Assembly: GCA_963555705.1 (NCBI GenBank)
Contig: OY743169.1
Location: 43,760,124 to 43,824,123, forward strand
DNA length: 64,000 bases
Source of the DNA: Ligustrum vulgare
Lineage: Eukaryota > Streptophyta > Magnoliopsida > Lamiales > Oleaceae
Direction: 5' to 3'
Within the stretch, counting starts at the first letter, position 1. The number at the start of each line of letters is the position of its first letter. Both the position numbers and the translations under genes were made by a program. Under the pieces are notes generated by a model that searched no databases, was not told where the DNA came from, and saw only the letters and a list, made by a program, of their open reading frames with translations. This document shows, in pieces, positions 8,716 to 19,207 of the stretch.

Positions 8716-9632
8716 AAAAAATGAAGGAGCTGCTCAAAAGGGGAAGCCAGAACCACCAAAGGCTCGAGAGGAGTCTACCAATAAAGGTAACCCCGCTTCT
8801 AACTTTCAACCTCCTAGAAGTAGGGACATCAAGTGTTTTAGGTGTATGGGAATCGGACACATTGCATCACAATGCCCGAACAAGAAAATAATGCTTGTGC
8901 GAAATGGGGTGGTGGTGTCGGAGGATGAGGTTGAGGATGCTGATGAGTTTAGGGACATGCCTACCTTAGAAGAAGCTAGTGATTGTGATGATGGAGATTA
9001 TGCGGTAGCTCAATCCCTTATTACTAGGCGTGCCCTTAGTACCCAAATTAAGGTGGAGGAATCGGGTGAGCAAAGGGAAAACATATTCCATACTAGATGC
9101 TTTGTTAATAATAAAGTGTGTAGTTTGATCATTGATGGGGGGAGTTGTACCAACGTGGTTAGTTCTTGTTGAGAAATTGTGTTTACCTATTATCAAACAC
9201 CCTAGGCCTTATAAATTACAGTGGCTGAATGAGTCCGGTGAGATAAAAGTAAATAAGCAGGTTTTAATCAACCTTTCTATCGGGAAATACGAGGATGAGT
9301 TAATTTGTGACGTGGTTCCAATGCATGCTGGACACATCCTGTTGGGTCGGCCATGGCAATATGACAGGAGGGTGGTACATGACGGGTACAAAAATAGATA
9401 CAGTTTTACGAAGGATGGGAAAAGCATTCGACTTATGCCATTAACTCCACAGCAAGTTTATGAGGATCAGCTGAAACTAAAAAGTGAGGAAGAGAAGACA
9501 AAGAGAGTTGGAACCCCGATCCCAGAAAAAGGAGAGCTGAGTGTTCAAAAGAGAGTTGGGACCACGATCCCAGAAAAAGGAGAGCTGAGAGAAAAACAGA
9601 GAGTTGAGGGCTCCACCTCAGAAAAAGTCTGA
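8716..9632 (+). pseudogene. Gag zinc knuckle and protease of element B, frameshifted
   Basis: The knuckle CFRCMGIGHIASQCPNK (about 8836-8886) has all of C-C-H-C. The acidic spacer is followed by RALSTQIKVEESGEQRENIF and the protease active site IIDGGSCTNV (9130-9160). A short deletion in the codons after the active site (near 9163-9172) moves the frame. The rest of the protease (VEKLCLPIIKHPRPY..., HILLGRPW at about 9334-9357) continues in another frame to 9632. It ends with three linker repeats containing EKGE (about 9505-9630). The catalytic triplet is intact but the frameshift would stop translation. Confidence 0.85.
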
Positions 9633-11617
9633 GCGAGTGACGAGTGCCAGAAAAGAAAGAGGAGAGAAAACCAAAGTGAGCTTCCTAGCCAAAAAGAGTG
9701 ATATCAAAAGAGCTGCCCTTGACCACCAACCAATGGTCTTACTAATGTACAAGGACTCCTTCCTTGCGCTCGGTGACACTAACTCTTCCCTCCCCCATTT
9801 AGCTTTTTCTCTTTTACAGGAATTTGATGATGTATTCCCGGAAGACATACCCAGTGGGCTGCCACCCATTCGGGGCATCGAGCACCAGATTGATTTTGCA
9901 CCGGGAGCTGTCATTCCAAATAGGCCTGCATATAGAAGCAATCCGGAGGAAACAAAGGAGCTTCAGCGGCAAGTTGACGAGTTGTTGAGCAAGGGCTACG
10001 TTCGAGAAAGCATGAGCCCATGTGCGGTACCGGTCTTATTGGTGCCCAAGAAGGATGGAACCTGGAGGATGTGCGTGGATTGTAGGGCCATCAACAATAT
10101 CACGGTAAAGTATCGCCATCCTATACCTAGGTTAGATGACATGCTTGATGAATTGTATGGTTCGTGCGTCTTTAGCAAAATTGACCTTAAGAGTGGATAT
10201 CACCAAATACACATGAAAGAGGGGGACGAATGGAAAACTGCATTCAAGACCAAATACGGGCTTTATGAATGGTTAGTTATGCCGTTCGGTCTCACCAATG
10301 CACCTAGTACATTCATGAGGTTGATGAACCATGTTTTACGAGCTTTCATTGGTAAATTTGTGGTCGTGTATTTTGATGACATTTTAATTTATAGTAAGAA
10401 TGTAGAAGAGCATGTTAGGCATTTGAGGTTTGTACTTGAGGTTTTACGCACTGAAAAATTGTATGCTAACTTTAAAAAGTGTACGTTTTGCATCGATAAG
10501 GTCATATTCCTTGGTTATGTTGTTGGTAAGGATGGTATCGCGGTTGATGAGGAGAAAATCCGAGCTATTAGGGAATGGCCAACACCAAAGAGTGTAACCG
10601 AGGTAAGGAGTTTTCATGGGTTAGCAAGTTTTTATAGGAGGTTTGTGAAAGATTTCAGTACAATCGCCACACCACTCACTGAGGTAATTAAAAAGAGTGT
10701 GGGTTTCCGTTGGGGGGATGAACAGGAAAATGCCTTTGCGTTGCTTAAAGATGCCTTATGTTCTGCACCAGTCTTAGCATTACCTAATTTTAACCAAACC
10801 TTCGAGATTGAATGTGATGCATCAGGAATAGGGATTGGAGCTGTTCTTATGCAGGAAAAGAGGCCGATAGCTTATTTCAGTGAAAAACTGAGCGGGGCAG
10901 CGTTGAACTATCCAACGTATGATAAGGAGCTTTATGCTCTTGTCAGGGCATTGGAGACTTGGCAACATTACCTCTGGCCGAAAGAATTTGTCATCCACAA
11001 GGATCACGAGTCATTAAAGCACCTCAAGGGGCAAGGTAAGTTAAACAAAAGACATGCCCGATGGATGGAGTTCGTGGAGACTTTTCCTTATGTCATTCAA
11101 TACAAACACGGTAAGGAAAATATAGTTGCAGATGCGTTGTCAAGACGGTATGTGCTCCTTAATTCATTGAATGCTAAATTATTGGGATTTGAATATGTTC
11201 GAGATTTGTATGCGAACGATTATGATTTTTCCTCTATTTATGTCTCTTGCGAAAAGGGAGCATTTGATAGATTTTATAGGCATGATGGTTATTTGTTTAA
11301 GGAAAATAAATTGTGTGTGCCTAGTTGTTCTATGCGTGAGTTGTTAGTACGTGAAGCTCACGGGGGTGGTTTGATGGGTCATTTTGGTGTTTTAAAAACA
11401 TTGGAAATGTTGAAGGAACATTTTTATTGGCCTAGGATGAAACGGGATGTTCACCAAATTTGTAATAAATGCATAACTTGTAAACAGGCCAAGTCTAGGG
11501 TATTACCACATGGCTTGTACACTCCTCTACCAGTTCCTAGTGAGCCTTGGGTAGATATATCCATGGACTTTGTGTTAGGATTGCCTAGGACCAAAAAAGG
11601 TCGGGATTCCATTTTTT
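9633..11617 (+). pseudogene. Reverse transcriptase, RNase H and N-terminal integrase of element B
   Basis: Long open pol region. The RT domain runs from about 9830 ([19 protein letters not shown]) with [15 protein letters not shown], the catalytic YFDD at 10369-10380 and FLGYVVG. RNase H runs about 10800-11150, with [13 protein letters not shown] and ending [11 protein letters not shown]. Its HTDHESL is HKDHESL here. The integrase HHCC zinc domain is at about 11360-11490 (HGGGLMGHF ... [11 protein letters not shown]), then the first catalytic Asp in [10 protein letters not shown]. An extra T in the T-run at about 11610-11616 shifts the frame. The region opens in a frame not joined to the protease, so a second frameshift lies near 9600. 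No ATG start of its own is expected in a polyprotein. Confidence 0.9.
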
Positions 11618-12685
11618 GTGGTGGTGGACAGGTTTAGTAAAATGGCACAGTTCATTCCTTGCCATAAAACTGATGATGCCGTGAACATAGCTGACTTATT
11701 CTTTAGGGAAGTTGTCAAACTACATGGGGTGCCTAGAAGTATAGTGTCTGACAGAGATGTCAAATTCCTTAGTTACTTCTGGAAGGTTCTGTGGGGAAAA
11801 ATGGGTACTAAACTATTGTTTTCCACTACATGCCATCCTCAAACGGATGGTCAGACGGAAGTAGTCAATAGGACGTTAACACAACTCTTGCGTGTTGTCA
11901 TAAATAAAAATTTGAAGAGTTGGGAGGAATGTTTACCATTTGTGGAGTTTGCATATAACAGAGCTATACATTCTACTACTACTTACTCTCCTTTTGAAAT
12001 TGTGTATGGCTTCAATCCACTAACCCCTTTGGACCTAATTCCTTTGCCTGTAGATGACAGGAACAGTTTAGATGGCAAGAAGAAAGCCGAGCTTGTGAAG
12101 TCACTCCATGAAAAGGTCCGGCTACAAATAGAAAAGAAGAATGAGCACTATGCGTCCCATGCGAATAAGGGCAAAAAGCAGGTGATTTTTGAACCAGGCG
12201 ATTGGGTGTGGGTTCACATGCGAAAGGAACGATTTCCAGCACAACGGAAATCTAAGCTGCAGCCTAGAGGGGATGGGCCGTTTCAAGTCATTGAGAGAGT
12301 TAATGACAATGCTTATAAGTTGGATCTCCCAGGTGAGTATAATATATCTGCTACTTTTAACGTTGCTGATCTCTCCTTGTTTGATGCAGGTGATGATTCG
12401 AGGACGAATCCTTTTCAACAGGGAGGGAATAATGAGTACCTGAGGGACCATACCAGTAAGGACCCGTTGCATGTGCCTGTGGGACCAATAACGAGGCTGA
12501 GGGCTAAGAAGATCAAGCAAGCAATGCAGGGGTTTATGCAAGCTTGGGTGGATGAATATTCAAATGCATGGTCGACGACTCCATTTTCAATGCATGACAA
12601 TATGGAAGATGTGCCAAAACCATTACAAGGCATTTGGGTCAAAGAACAAGGAGGAAACAATTCAGAGGGCCTTTTACGGCCGTAA
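11618..12685 (+). pseudogene. Integrase core and C-terminal domain of element B, running into the 3' LTR
   Basis: Continues from [20 protein letters not shown]. It has the second catalytic Asp in [10 protein letters not shown] and the Glu in [10 protein letters not shown], so D-D-E is complete across the frameshift. Then comes the [15 protein letters not shown]-terminal DNA-binding fold and [17 protein letters not shown]. No chromodomain is seen. Instead the tail [18 protein letters not shown]...MQGFMQAW follows. The LTR starts at 12430, so the last 84 codons lie inside the 3' LTR. Centromere-targeted CRM elements are known to have a special integrase tail in this position; whether this one acts so is inference. 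Confidence 0.88.
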
Positions 12686-13539
12686 GATTTGGCGTTACGG
12701 CCGTAACTTTGCTATCGCACGGCCGTAACAATCATTTCACGGCCGTAATGGAGATGCAGTCTTTTTATTCAGAAGGTGACTTACGGCCGTAAGCACCAAT
12801 GTCACGGCCGTAAGAGATAAAAACAGTTTTAGACCCGAGGGTCAATTACGGCAGTAAACACATATGTTACGGCCATAAAAATGCGCCGCTTCTTATTTTA
12901 GGTATTTTGCGGCTAGGTTATTTTGGACGCGTTTTTGGACTATATTAGCTTTTCTTTGTCATTGTAAACAATACAACTTTTATGATTAATAAGATTGCTT
13001 GAATTAGGTGAGTTATCCCTGTTCTTCTTCGTTCTTGATTGAACCCCTTGAACTTATCAAAGGATTTGACAACCTTTGTGGCGTTCACCCCTTTATGGTT
13101 CTTCATTCCGCATCTTAACGGGTCTTGGATTTGATACATCCTTGGTTCTTGAGTCGTGAGTGTCTTCTTATTTTAGGTATTTTGCGGCTAGGTTATTTTG
13201 GACGCGTTTTTGGACTATATTAGCTTTTCTTTGTCATTGTAAACAATACAACTTTTATGATTAATAAGATTGCTTGAATTAGGTGAGTTATCCCTGTTCT
13301 TCTTCGTTCTTGATTGAACCCCTTGAACTTATCAAAGGATTTGACAACCTTTGTGGCGTTAACCCCTTTATGGTTCTTCATTCCGCATCATAACGGGTCT
13401 TCGATTTGATACATCCTTGGTTCTTGAGTCGTGAGTGTCAGGTCATATTGTTATCGTCAATTAATCTGGATTTGGAACTTTCCAAGTGTTTAATTCAATT
13501 TCCGCGAGATCCCGTGATTCCCCAACAAGAATCACATCA
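12430..13539 (+). repeat. Element B 3' LTR (1,110 bp) with a 275-bp internal duplication
   Basis: It matches the 835-bp 5' LTR but starts TAATGAG instead of TGATGAG and contains a direct duplication: 12889-13163 is repeated at 13164-13438. The length difference (275) equals the duplication. The two LTRs differ at several other sites, including palindromes where CGGCCG has become CGGCCA or CGGCAG. Confidence 0.9.
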
Positions 13540-13544
13540 AACAC

Positions 13545-13837
13545 CATGATTCGGGACGAATCATCCTAAAGAAGGAGGGAATGGTACGAATCAGGGTGGG
13601 CTTGACGGGAAAATCTATAATTCAAGACAAAACAAGAAGTCAAGCAGGTTCGGAGAACGTCAAAGATCAAACATTGCTTGTACGAAGAAGGTTCGGGGCT
13701 AAACCAACTGAGCAAGCCAAGAACATCTTTAGGATTCAGGACGAATCATTTTAAAGGAAGAGGGGATGATGTGATCCTAAAAAGAAGCTAAGAACAATGT
13801 TATGATTCGGGATGAATCATCTTAAAGGAAGAGGGGA
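13545..13837 (+). other. 3' internal end of H with hairpin-forming repeats and PPT
   Basis: Continues H after the B insertion. It holds the inverted repeat ATGATTCG-GGA-CGAATCAT at 13546-13564 and two related ones at about 13732-13750 and 13802-13820. Each is followed by AAAGGAAGAGGGGA or a similar purine tract. The last tract (about 13825-13837) is the polypurine tract next to the LTR. An internal GATGATGTGATCC near 13767 looks like a decayed second LTR start. Confidence 0.7.
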
Positions 13838-14758
13838 TGATGTGATCCGGAAAAGGCGTCAAAAATGAGAAATCAAGATACGGGCAATTCAACAATATTC
13901 TACATAGGAAAATGAACAAGTTTCATGTTGGGCTCGAGTCGAGATTCAAATCAGATCAATTAATGTCAAAGGATCAGAAAATTGGGTAGAAGCAAACTTA
14001 CGGCCGTAACACCCATTTTTACGGCCGTAACATCAACATCACGAAATTGGGCAGAAAGGCAATTACGGCCGTAACGCATGATCTCACGGCCGTAAATGAA
14101 GTGGAAGTATTCACGGCAGTAATCCAAATACTCACTGCCGTAAACAGAGTTTTGTAACTTTTATTATTTTGTTCAGAATGTCACTTATAGCCGTAAATAA
14201 AATTGTCACGGCCGTAACATATGTTTTTAATTTTTAAGCCATAAACTCATAAGTCACACGGTCATAACTTAGGCGCCGCAATTTTGAATTAATTAGGCGG
14301 TTAGGGTTTTGTTTAGTTCTGGTTTATTTTGGTTAATTTAGTTATTTTAGCTTAATTAGAATTCTTTTCAGAGTCAGTTATCGACTAGGGTTTATTTTGC
14401 CTATTTATATGCTTTTCCATTCGATGTAAAAACAGAATACTTTAGAGGAATAAAATTATTGAGTGTTTTTACTCTCTCTAAAGGTGAGAATTTTCCCTTT
14501 AAACATCGAACTTATAAAGATTCAAATCTTGTGGCGTTCAAGACAATTGAACTTATCAAGGATCTGGACATTCCTTGTGGCGTTCCCCCTTTGTGGTTCT
14601 TATTTCCGCATCGTAACGGGTCTCGGGTTTAATATACCCCTGGTTCTTGCGTCGTGAGGTCGGGGTTGCATTGTTATCGTCCGTTCCAACCTGGATTCGG
14701 AACTTTCCAAGCGTTATTCCGCGAGCTACGACGAGGACCCCCTCCTGGGTTCTCATCA
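13838..14758 (+). repeat. Element H 3' LTR (921 bp)
   Basis: Starts TGATGTGATCCGG after the purine tract and ends TCTCATCA. It is co-linear with the 5' LTR at 3368-4294 with scattered changes and small indels, including in the palindromes (for example CGGCAG and CTGCCG near 14115-14140). It carries the same pairs of palindromes as the 5' LTR. Confidence 0.85.
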
Positions 14759-14763
14759 CAACC

Positions 14764-14945
14764 TTTGTGACGTTCCCCCTTTGTGGTTCTTATCTCCGCA
14801 TCGTAACGGGTTTTGGGTTTAATATACCCATAGTTCTTGCGTCGTGAGGTCGGGATTGCATTGATATCGTCTACTAATTGGATTTTAGAGCTTTCCGGCG
14901 TTTAATTCCGCGTGTTCTTGGTGATACCCATATCGGATCACATCA
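14764..14945 (+). repeat. Element G 5' LTR, right part
   Basis: U5 end reading TTTGTGACGTTCCCC to CGGATCACATCA. It joins seamlessly to 3367 when H and one copy of the CAACC duplication (14759-14763) are removed. Confidence 0.75.
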
Positions 14946-15263
14946 TCTGGTATCAGAGCTTGTCTCTAAATCCAAGTATTTAGTATTCCAGTTCTTTTCT
15001 TTTATTTCCAGATTTTAGTCATTAGAGCCTGTCTCTAAATCCAAGATTTTCCAATTTTTGTTTCTTGTTCTTGATTGTTCTTGTTGAATAGCGAAAAAAA
15101 GGGAAGAAATCCAGAAATTACAAAAAAAAAAAAAAAAAAAGTGCTGTTGAATTGAACAAGAATCAAGAAAATTTTCTCAAGATAATTCAAATCTTGGAAA
15201 ATAATCATTGGCAAATCTTTCTTCTTGAAATAGAATTCTTGTTTCCATAATTTCCTTCTTAAA
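14946..15263 (+). other. PBS and leader of element G, first part
   Basis: The PBS TGGTATCAGAGC is at 14948-14959. The AT-rich leader contains a second partial copy of the GAGCCTGTCTCTAAATCCAAG sequence (about 15027-15047) and an A-run (15121-15139). The leader resumes after the solo LTR at 16145 and runs to the gag ATG at 16382. No gene is seen in either part. Confidence 0.75.
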
Positions 15264-15268
15264 CTTCC

Positions 15269-16139
15269 TGATGTGATCCCGGGAGGGGTTCACGACGAGC
15301 ACGCGGAATAAACGCCGGGAAAGTTCCGAATTCAGGTTGGAACGGACGGTAACACTACGACCTGAGCCTCACGACGCAAGAACCAGGGGTATATTAAACT
15401 CGAGACCCGTTACGATGCGGTAACAAGAACCATAATGGGGTGAACGCCACAAGGAATGTCCAGATCCTTGATAAGTTCAATTTAGTGAACGCCACAAATA
15501 TTCACAATATTTGATAAGTTCGAAGGTGTTCAATCAAGAACAATATTTGGGAGGGAAAACCACTCAACACAATTTTCATTCATCAAAGTCTCATCGTATT
15601 ACGATGAAGACGCCTTTATATAGGGAACAAGAATAAAAATCCTAGTCTACTTAGAAAACTAAATAAAATCTAATCTAATTAGGGAATAGATAAAATCTAT
15701 CAAAATAGAGTCCTAATTTAATTGGAAACAATAATAAAAACAAAGTAAATTTAATCCTATTATTAAGGAAATAAAAATCCGCATGATTTGCATTAATTTG
15801 GAATTACGGCCGTGACAGCATCATTTACGGCCGTAACTGTGCTTCTGCTTAAGGATTACGGCCGTAACTTTGAAAACCTGAAATTCTTCATTTTGATTCG
15901 AGAGTGACTTACGGCCGTGAGAATATTTGGTTACGGCCGTAACTTTGCTTCTGCATAATTTTTGATTTTCTTGGTTTCCAACTCGATTCTCGGCTTGTCT
16001 CTTGGCTTGCTCACTTGGTTTAGTCTCGAACCTTGTTCACTCTCGCAATGCTTGATCTGTAAAGCTCTTCGAACATGCTGGAAGCTTTGTTTGGCTTGAT
16101 TTGTAGTTCTTTTTGTCAAGCCCGCCATGATTCTCATCA
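15269..16139 (-). mobile_element. Solo LTR with target duplication CTTCC
   Basis: One complete minus-strand LTR of 871 bp has TGATGAGAATC at its 16139 end and GGGATCACATCA at 15269. It is flanked by CTTCC at 15264-15268 and 16140-16144. No PBS, internal region or second LTR is present, which is the signature of LTR-LTR recombination. It contains palindrome copies at 15804, 15825, 15856, 15909 and 15931, with starts 21-22 bp apart inside pairs. Confidence 0.88.
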
Positions 16140-16381
16140 CTTCCTAATTCCAATTCTTCCACCAACTTTCCTTATTTGCACTTTGGGGTTTATTCCACAA
16201 GGACCAAATCCGTGACTAGTTTGGTTGGTTCTTTGAGAACGTGGGAAAAAAAGGGAATAGAGAGGAAAAAGGCAGAGTGGTGAGATTAATAGAGGGAAAA
16301 AGCCAAAATCGAGTGATACATGAGTGATAAAACACATGAGGATCTTTATTTAATTTTTTTCTCTTTTCTATAATATTAACC

Positions 16382-17075
16382 ATGTTACAGAAGGAAGCTT
16401 CGTCGACGGAAAAGGATCTTCAAGATTTTAAAAATCTTGCAATGATGGAGGAACAGTTTGCAAAATTGGAGGCGAGGTTGGATGCAAAGTTGGAAGCAAA
16501 ATTTGGTCCAAAAGCCGGCGTGAATGTTGAAAGAGCTAATAATCCGGGGGAGACGCGTGGTGCGGGAATTGTTCAACCACGTCAAGAACAACCGTGCAAT
16601 TTCCCTAATTTACGGAGACCACTAAGGTATGACTTCAATCCACAATTTAGAGCTAGGAATGAACGTGTTGAGGTTGTTGATAGTGATGAAGATAGTGATG
16701 AAGATAGTGGTGAATTGTCTGTTACTAGTGTTGGTAGGAGACGAGATCGGGGAGAAAGAAGTGATAGGAGATATAGACGTGATCGTAGGGATGATGTAGA
16801 TGGACATTGGTAATATAAAAATGTCCATTCCCTCATTTCAAGGTAAAAATAATCCGGAAACTTATTTTGACTGGGAAAAGAGGTTAGAGTTGATTTTTGA
16901 TCGTCATATTATTCAGAATCTAAAAAGGTTAAATTGGCAGTCGTAGAATTTACTGATTATGCTATAGTATGGTGGGATCAATTGGTTACTAGTAAAAGGA
17001 GGAATGGGGAGAGGCCTATAGAAACTTGGGATGAGTTGAAGGCCCTTATGAGAAAACGATTTGTGTCTGGACATT
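16382..17075 (+). pseudogene. Gag of element G, truncated and frameshifted
   Basis: Starts with ATG at 16382 (MLQKEASSTEKD), with a Lys/Glu/Ala coiled segment, an acidic DSDEDSDEDSGE stretch and an Arg/Asp-rich block, ending in frame at the TAA of 16811-16813. The gag core (PSFQGKNNPETYFDWEKRLE, about 16835-16893) follows in another frame. It breaks again near 16915 and ends at the start of the E LTR. Compared with element C it has lost the part from the gag core to the zinc knuckle and everything after. Confidence 0.75.
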
Positions 17076-18024
17076 TGATATGATCCGAACCTGGCATCGA
17101 AGGGCGAAGTTGAGCCATCGGAAATATGACAATGATCTACGTGCAAAACAGAGTAAGTTCCATGTTGGGGTCGAGCCGAGAAGAGGGACGGATCAAGCCG
17201 AATCAAGGGGTCGAAGTAATTAGGGCAGAAAGGCCATTACGGTCGTAAAAGAGGACCTTCACGGCCGTAACCAATATATTCATGGCCGTAAATCTTACTA
17301 TCACGGGCGTAATCATTTATCGAAGAAAAAGGAAGAATTTCAGCAGAACGAGGCTTACGGCCGTAAGCTTGGGAGTTACGGCCGTAACATTCAAAAAGGG
17401 GAATTTCACGGCTGTAAGAAATTCGTCACGGCCGTAACTAATAAACACGGTTTTGATCAGAGAGGCATTTACGGCCGTAAAAGAATTATTCATGGCCGTA
17501 AATGAGTAGCGCCCAGATTTTCCGGATTTTCAATTATTTTATTTCCTTTTTGGTTTTTAGGTTATTTTCCTAATTTAGTGTTTTAGTTTAATTAGAATTC
17601 TATTTTGAGTAAATTAGCGGCTAGGTTATTCTGCTTATTTATATTCTTTACCATGATTGTAAACAGACAGAGAAGTTTGAGTGTATGAATTAAATACAGA
17701 GTGGATTCTCTTGTTCAAGGTTGAGTTTTTCCCTATTGTTTTGAACTTATCAAAGATTCGTTCTTTGTGGCGTTCACCCAACGAACTTATCAAGGAATTG
17801 ACAACCCTTGTGGCGTTCACCAATCTTGGTTCTTCAATCCGCATCGTCATTAATTGCGTCGTGATTGTCGGGTCAAGGTTTTACCATCAAATCCATCTTT
17901 TAATTTCCGTTTATTTATTCGTGTTCTTGCTATTTTTCGTTTTAGATCTGATTTAGATCTTTCCTAGGGTTTAAATTTCCTTATTCCGCGTTTTCGACGA
18001 GATTCCCCGACTGGGATCTCATCA
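17076..18024 (+). repeat. Element E 5' LTR (949 bp)
   Basis: TGATATGATCC start and CATCA end. Palindrome starts are at 17237, 17259, 17280, 17301, 17355, 17376, 17406, 17426, 17469 and 17490, nearly all 20-22 bp apart within pairs, some with CATGGCCGTAA decay. The PBS TGGTATCAGAGC follows at 18027-18038. Confidence 0.85.
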
Positions 18025-18298
18025 TTTGGTATCAGAGCTTGGATCTATTTCAGATTCTTGCGTTTCTTGAATTTTCTTGATTTTTTATTTTTGTGTTCTT
18101 TGCGTTCTTCGTGTCAGTCATAATTTTCTTCAGTTTGATCCATAAGAGTCAGTCCCAAAAACTCAAAAGTGTTTTTCTTGTTCATTTTTCGTCCAAATCC
18201 AGTTCCCTTTTTTTCTGCCATACTCGTAGTCCAATTCTCTGGCAGAAGATTAAAAAAAATTTGAAATTTCATTTTTTTCCCATATTCCAAATTTCCAT

Positions 18299-19207
18299 GT
18301 CTCGCGGGGAGAGATCTTCATCAATGGGTGACAACAAATGCCCCGAAAGAAGGAATAGGATCTTGGAGAAGGGTGTTGAATTATTGACAGAGATGCAGGC
18401 AAAATTTAAGAAGGTAATGGCTAGGATGGATAAAAGAGATGCGATGATTGCCCAATTGAAAAAGAAGCAATCGCGGGCAGACTCTATGGCTAGGAGGAGT
18501 AGTAGGTGTGAATGTCATGCTAGGTACGGAGATGGGATTGATGAAAGGCCATTGAAGCGAAAAGAGACATCAAAACAGGAGAGTATTGATCATGTTCACA
18601 AAAGGAGGGAGGAACCGACAACCAAAGGTAAAAATAATTCTGATTCCAAGCCTCTCAAGGATAAAAATGTTAAGTGCTTTAAATGTTTGGAACGGGGTCA
18701 CATTGCACTTGATTGTCCACGTAAGAAGGTTAGGCGTGATAGTGAAGGGGCTAAAAGTGTTGTGGTGGATAAGTCAGTTATTTATAGGCATGCTCTTAGC
18801 GTTAGGCGTAAGGTGAATGTTTTGGATAATGTGGAAGGATAGAAGGATAATATTTTCGCACTAGATGCTTAGTGGATGAAAAAGTTTGTAGCTTGGTGAT
18901 TGACGGGGGAAGTTGTACTAATGTAGTTAGTACAATGTTGGTGGAAAAATTAGGCTTGCCTTTAATGAAACATCCAACACCTTATAAATTACAATGGTTG
19001 ACTGAGTCAGGGGAAGTTAAGGTGAAGAGACAGGCTTTAGTGGCATTTTCTTTTGGTGGGTATTCGGATGAGGTAATTTGTGACGTGGTGCCAATGCAAA
19101 TTAGTCACATACTCTTGGGGAGACCTTGGCAACATGAAAGGGCTGTGCTACATGATGGGTATACGAATAGATATAGCTTGGTAAAAGGGGGAAAAAGTTT
19201 ACTCTAA
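18299..19207 (+). pseudogene. Gag and protease of element E
   Basis: Starts at the ATG 18299 (MSRGERSS). It has a Lys/Met-rich helical segment, then the zinc knuckle CFKCLERGHIALDCPRK at about 18672-18726 (intact C-C-H-C), and stops at TAG 18840-18842. The protease continues in another frame from about 18860: KVCSLVIDGGSCTNVV with the catalytic D-G-G-S near 18901, then CDVVPMQISHILLGRPWQ, to the stop at 19207. The gag core seen in elements A, C and G is absent. The frameshift separates knuckle and protease. Confidence 0.8.

Larger units (their letters stand above)
6237..13539 (+). mobile_element. Element B: almost complete autonomous-type Ty3/gypsy (CRM-like) retrotransposon
   Basis: It has a 5' LTR at 6237-7071 and a 3' LTR at 12430-13539, PBS, gag, protease, RT, RNase H, integrase and PPT (GGGAGGGAA before 12430). 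The flanks AACAC (6232-6236 and 13540-13544) are a perfect five-base target duplication, and the H sequence reads on across them. Gag is a recombinant and at least three frameshifts break the coding region (near 9160, 9600 and 11610), so it is not competent as read. The RT/RNase H/integrase series and the GPITR-RAKKIK tail inside the LTR resemble the plant CRM lineage. The lineage call is from memory of the family, not from a search. Confidence 0.85.
3368..14758 (+). mobile_element. Element H: non-autonomous Ty3/gypsy element, host of the nested element B
   Basis: Two LTRs of the same type (3368-4294 and 13838-14758) both start TGATGTGATCC and end CATCA. The 5' LTR is followed by a Met-tRNA PBS. 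The 3' LTR is preceded by a purine tract (AAAGGAAGAGGGGA). The internal region (4295-6236 joined to 13545-13837) has a protease relic and an acidic ORF but no RT or integrase. Without the 7.3-kb insertion of B it would be about 4.1 kb. It is the same family as the tandem array at 30-38 kb. Confidence 0.8.
2660..17075 (+). mobile_element. Element G: Ty3/gypsy element, 5' LTR split by H, leader split by a solo LTR, truncated in gag
   Basis: Three separated pieces belong together: 5' LTR (2660-3367 plus 14764-14945), PBS and leader (14946-15268 plus 16145-16381) and gag (16382-17075). The LTR interruption is element H, flanked by AAACC (3363-3367) and CAACC (14759-14763), a five-base duplication with one change. 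The leader interruption is a solo LTR flanked by CTTCC on both sides. Everything after the gag core is lost where element E starts. The reconstruction rests on direct reading of the joins. Confidence 0.75.

Noticed and set aside
18093..18298. N-terminal extension of element E gag before 18299
   Set aside because: The frame is open but the sequence is T-rich leader without gag similarity. The MSRGERSS start matches the position of gag starts in related elements.
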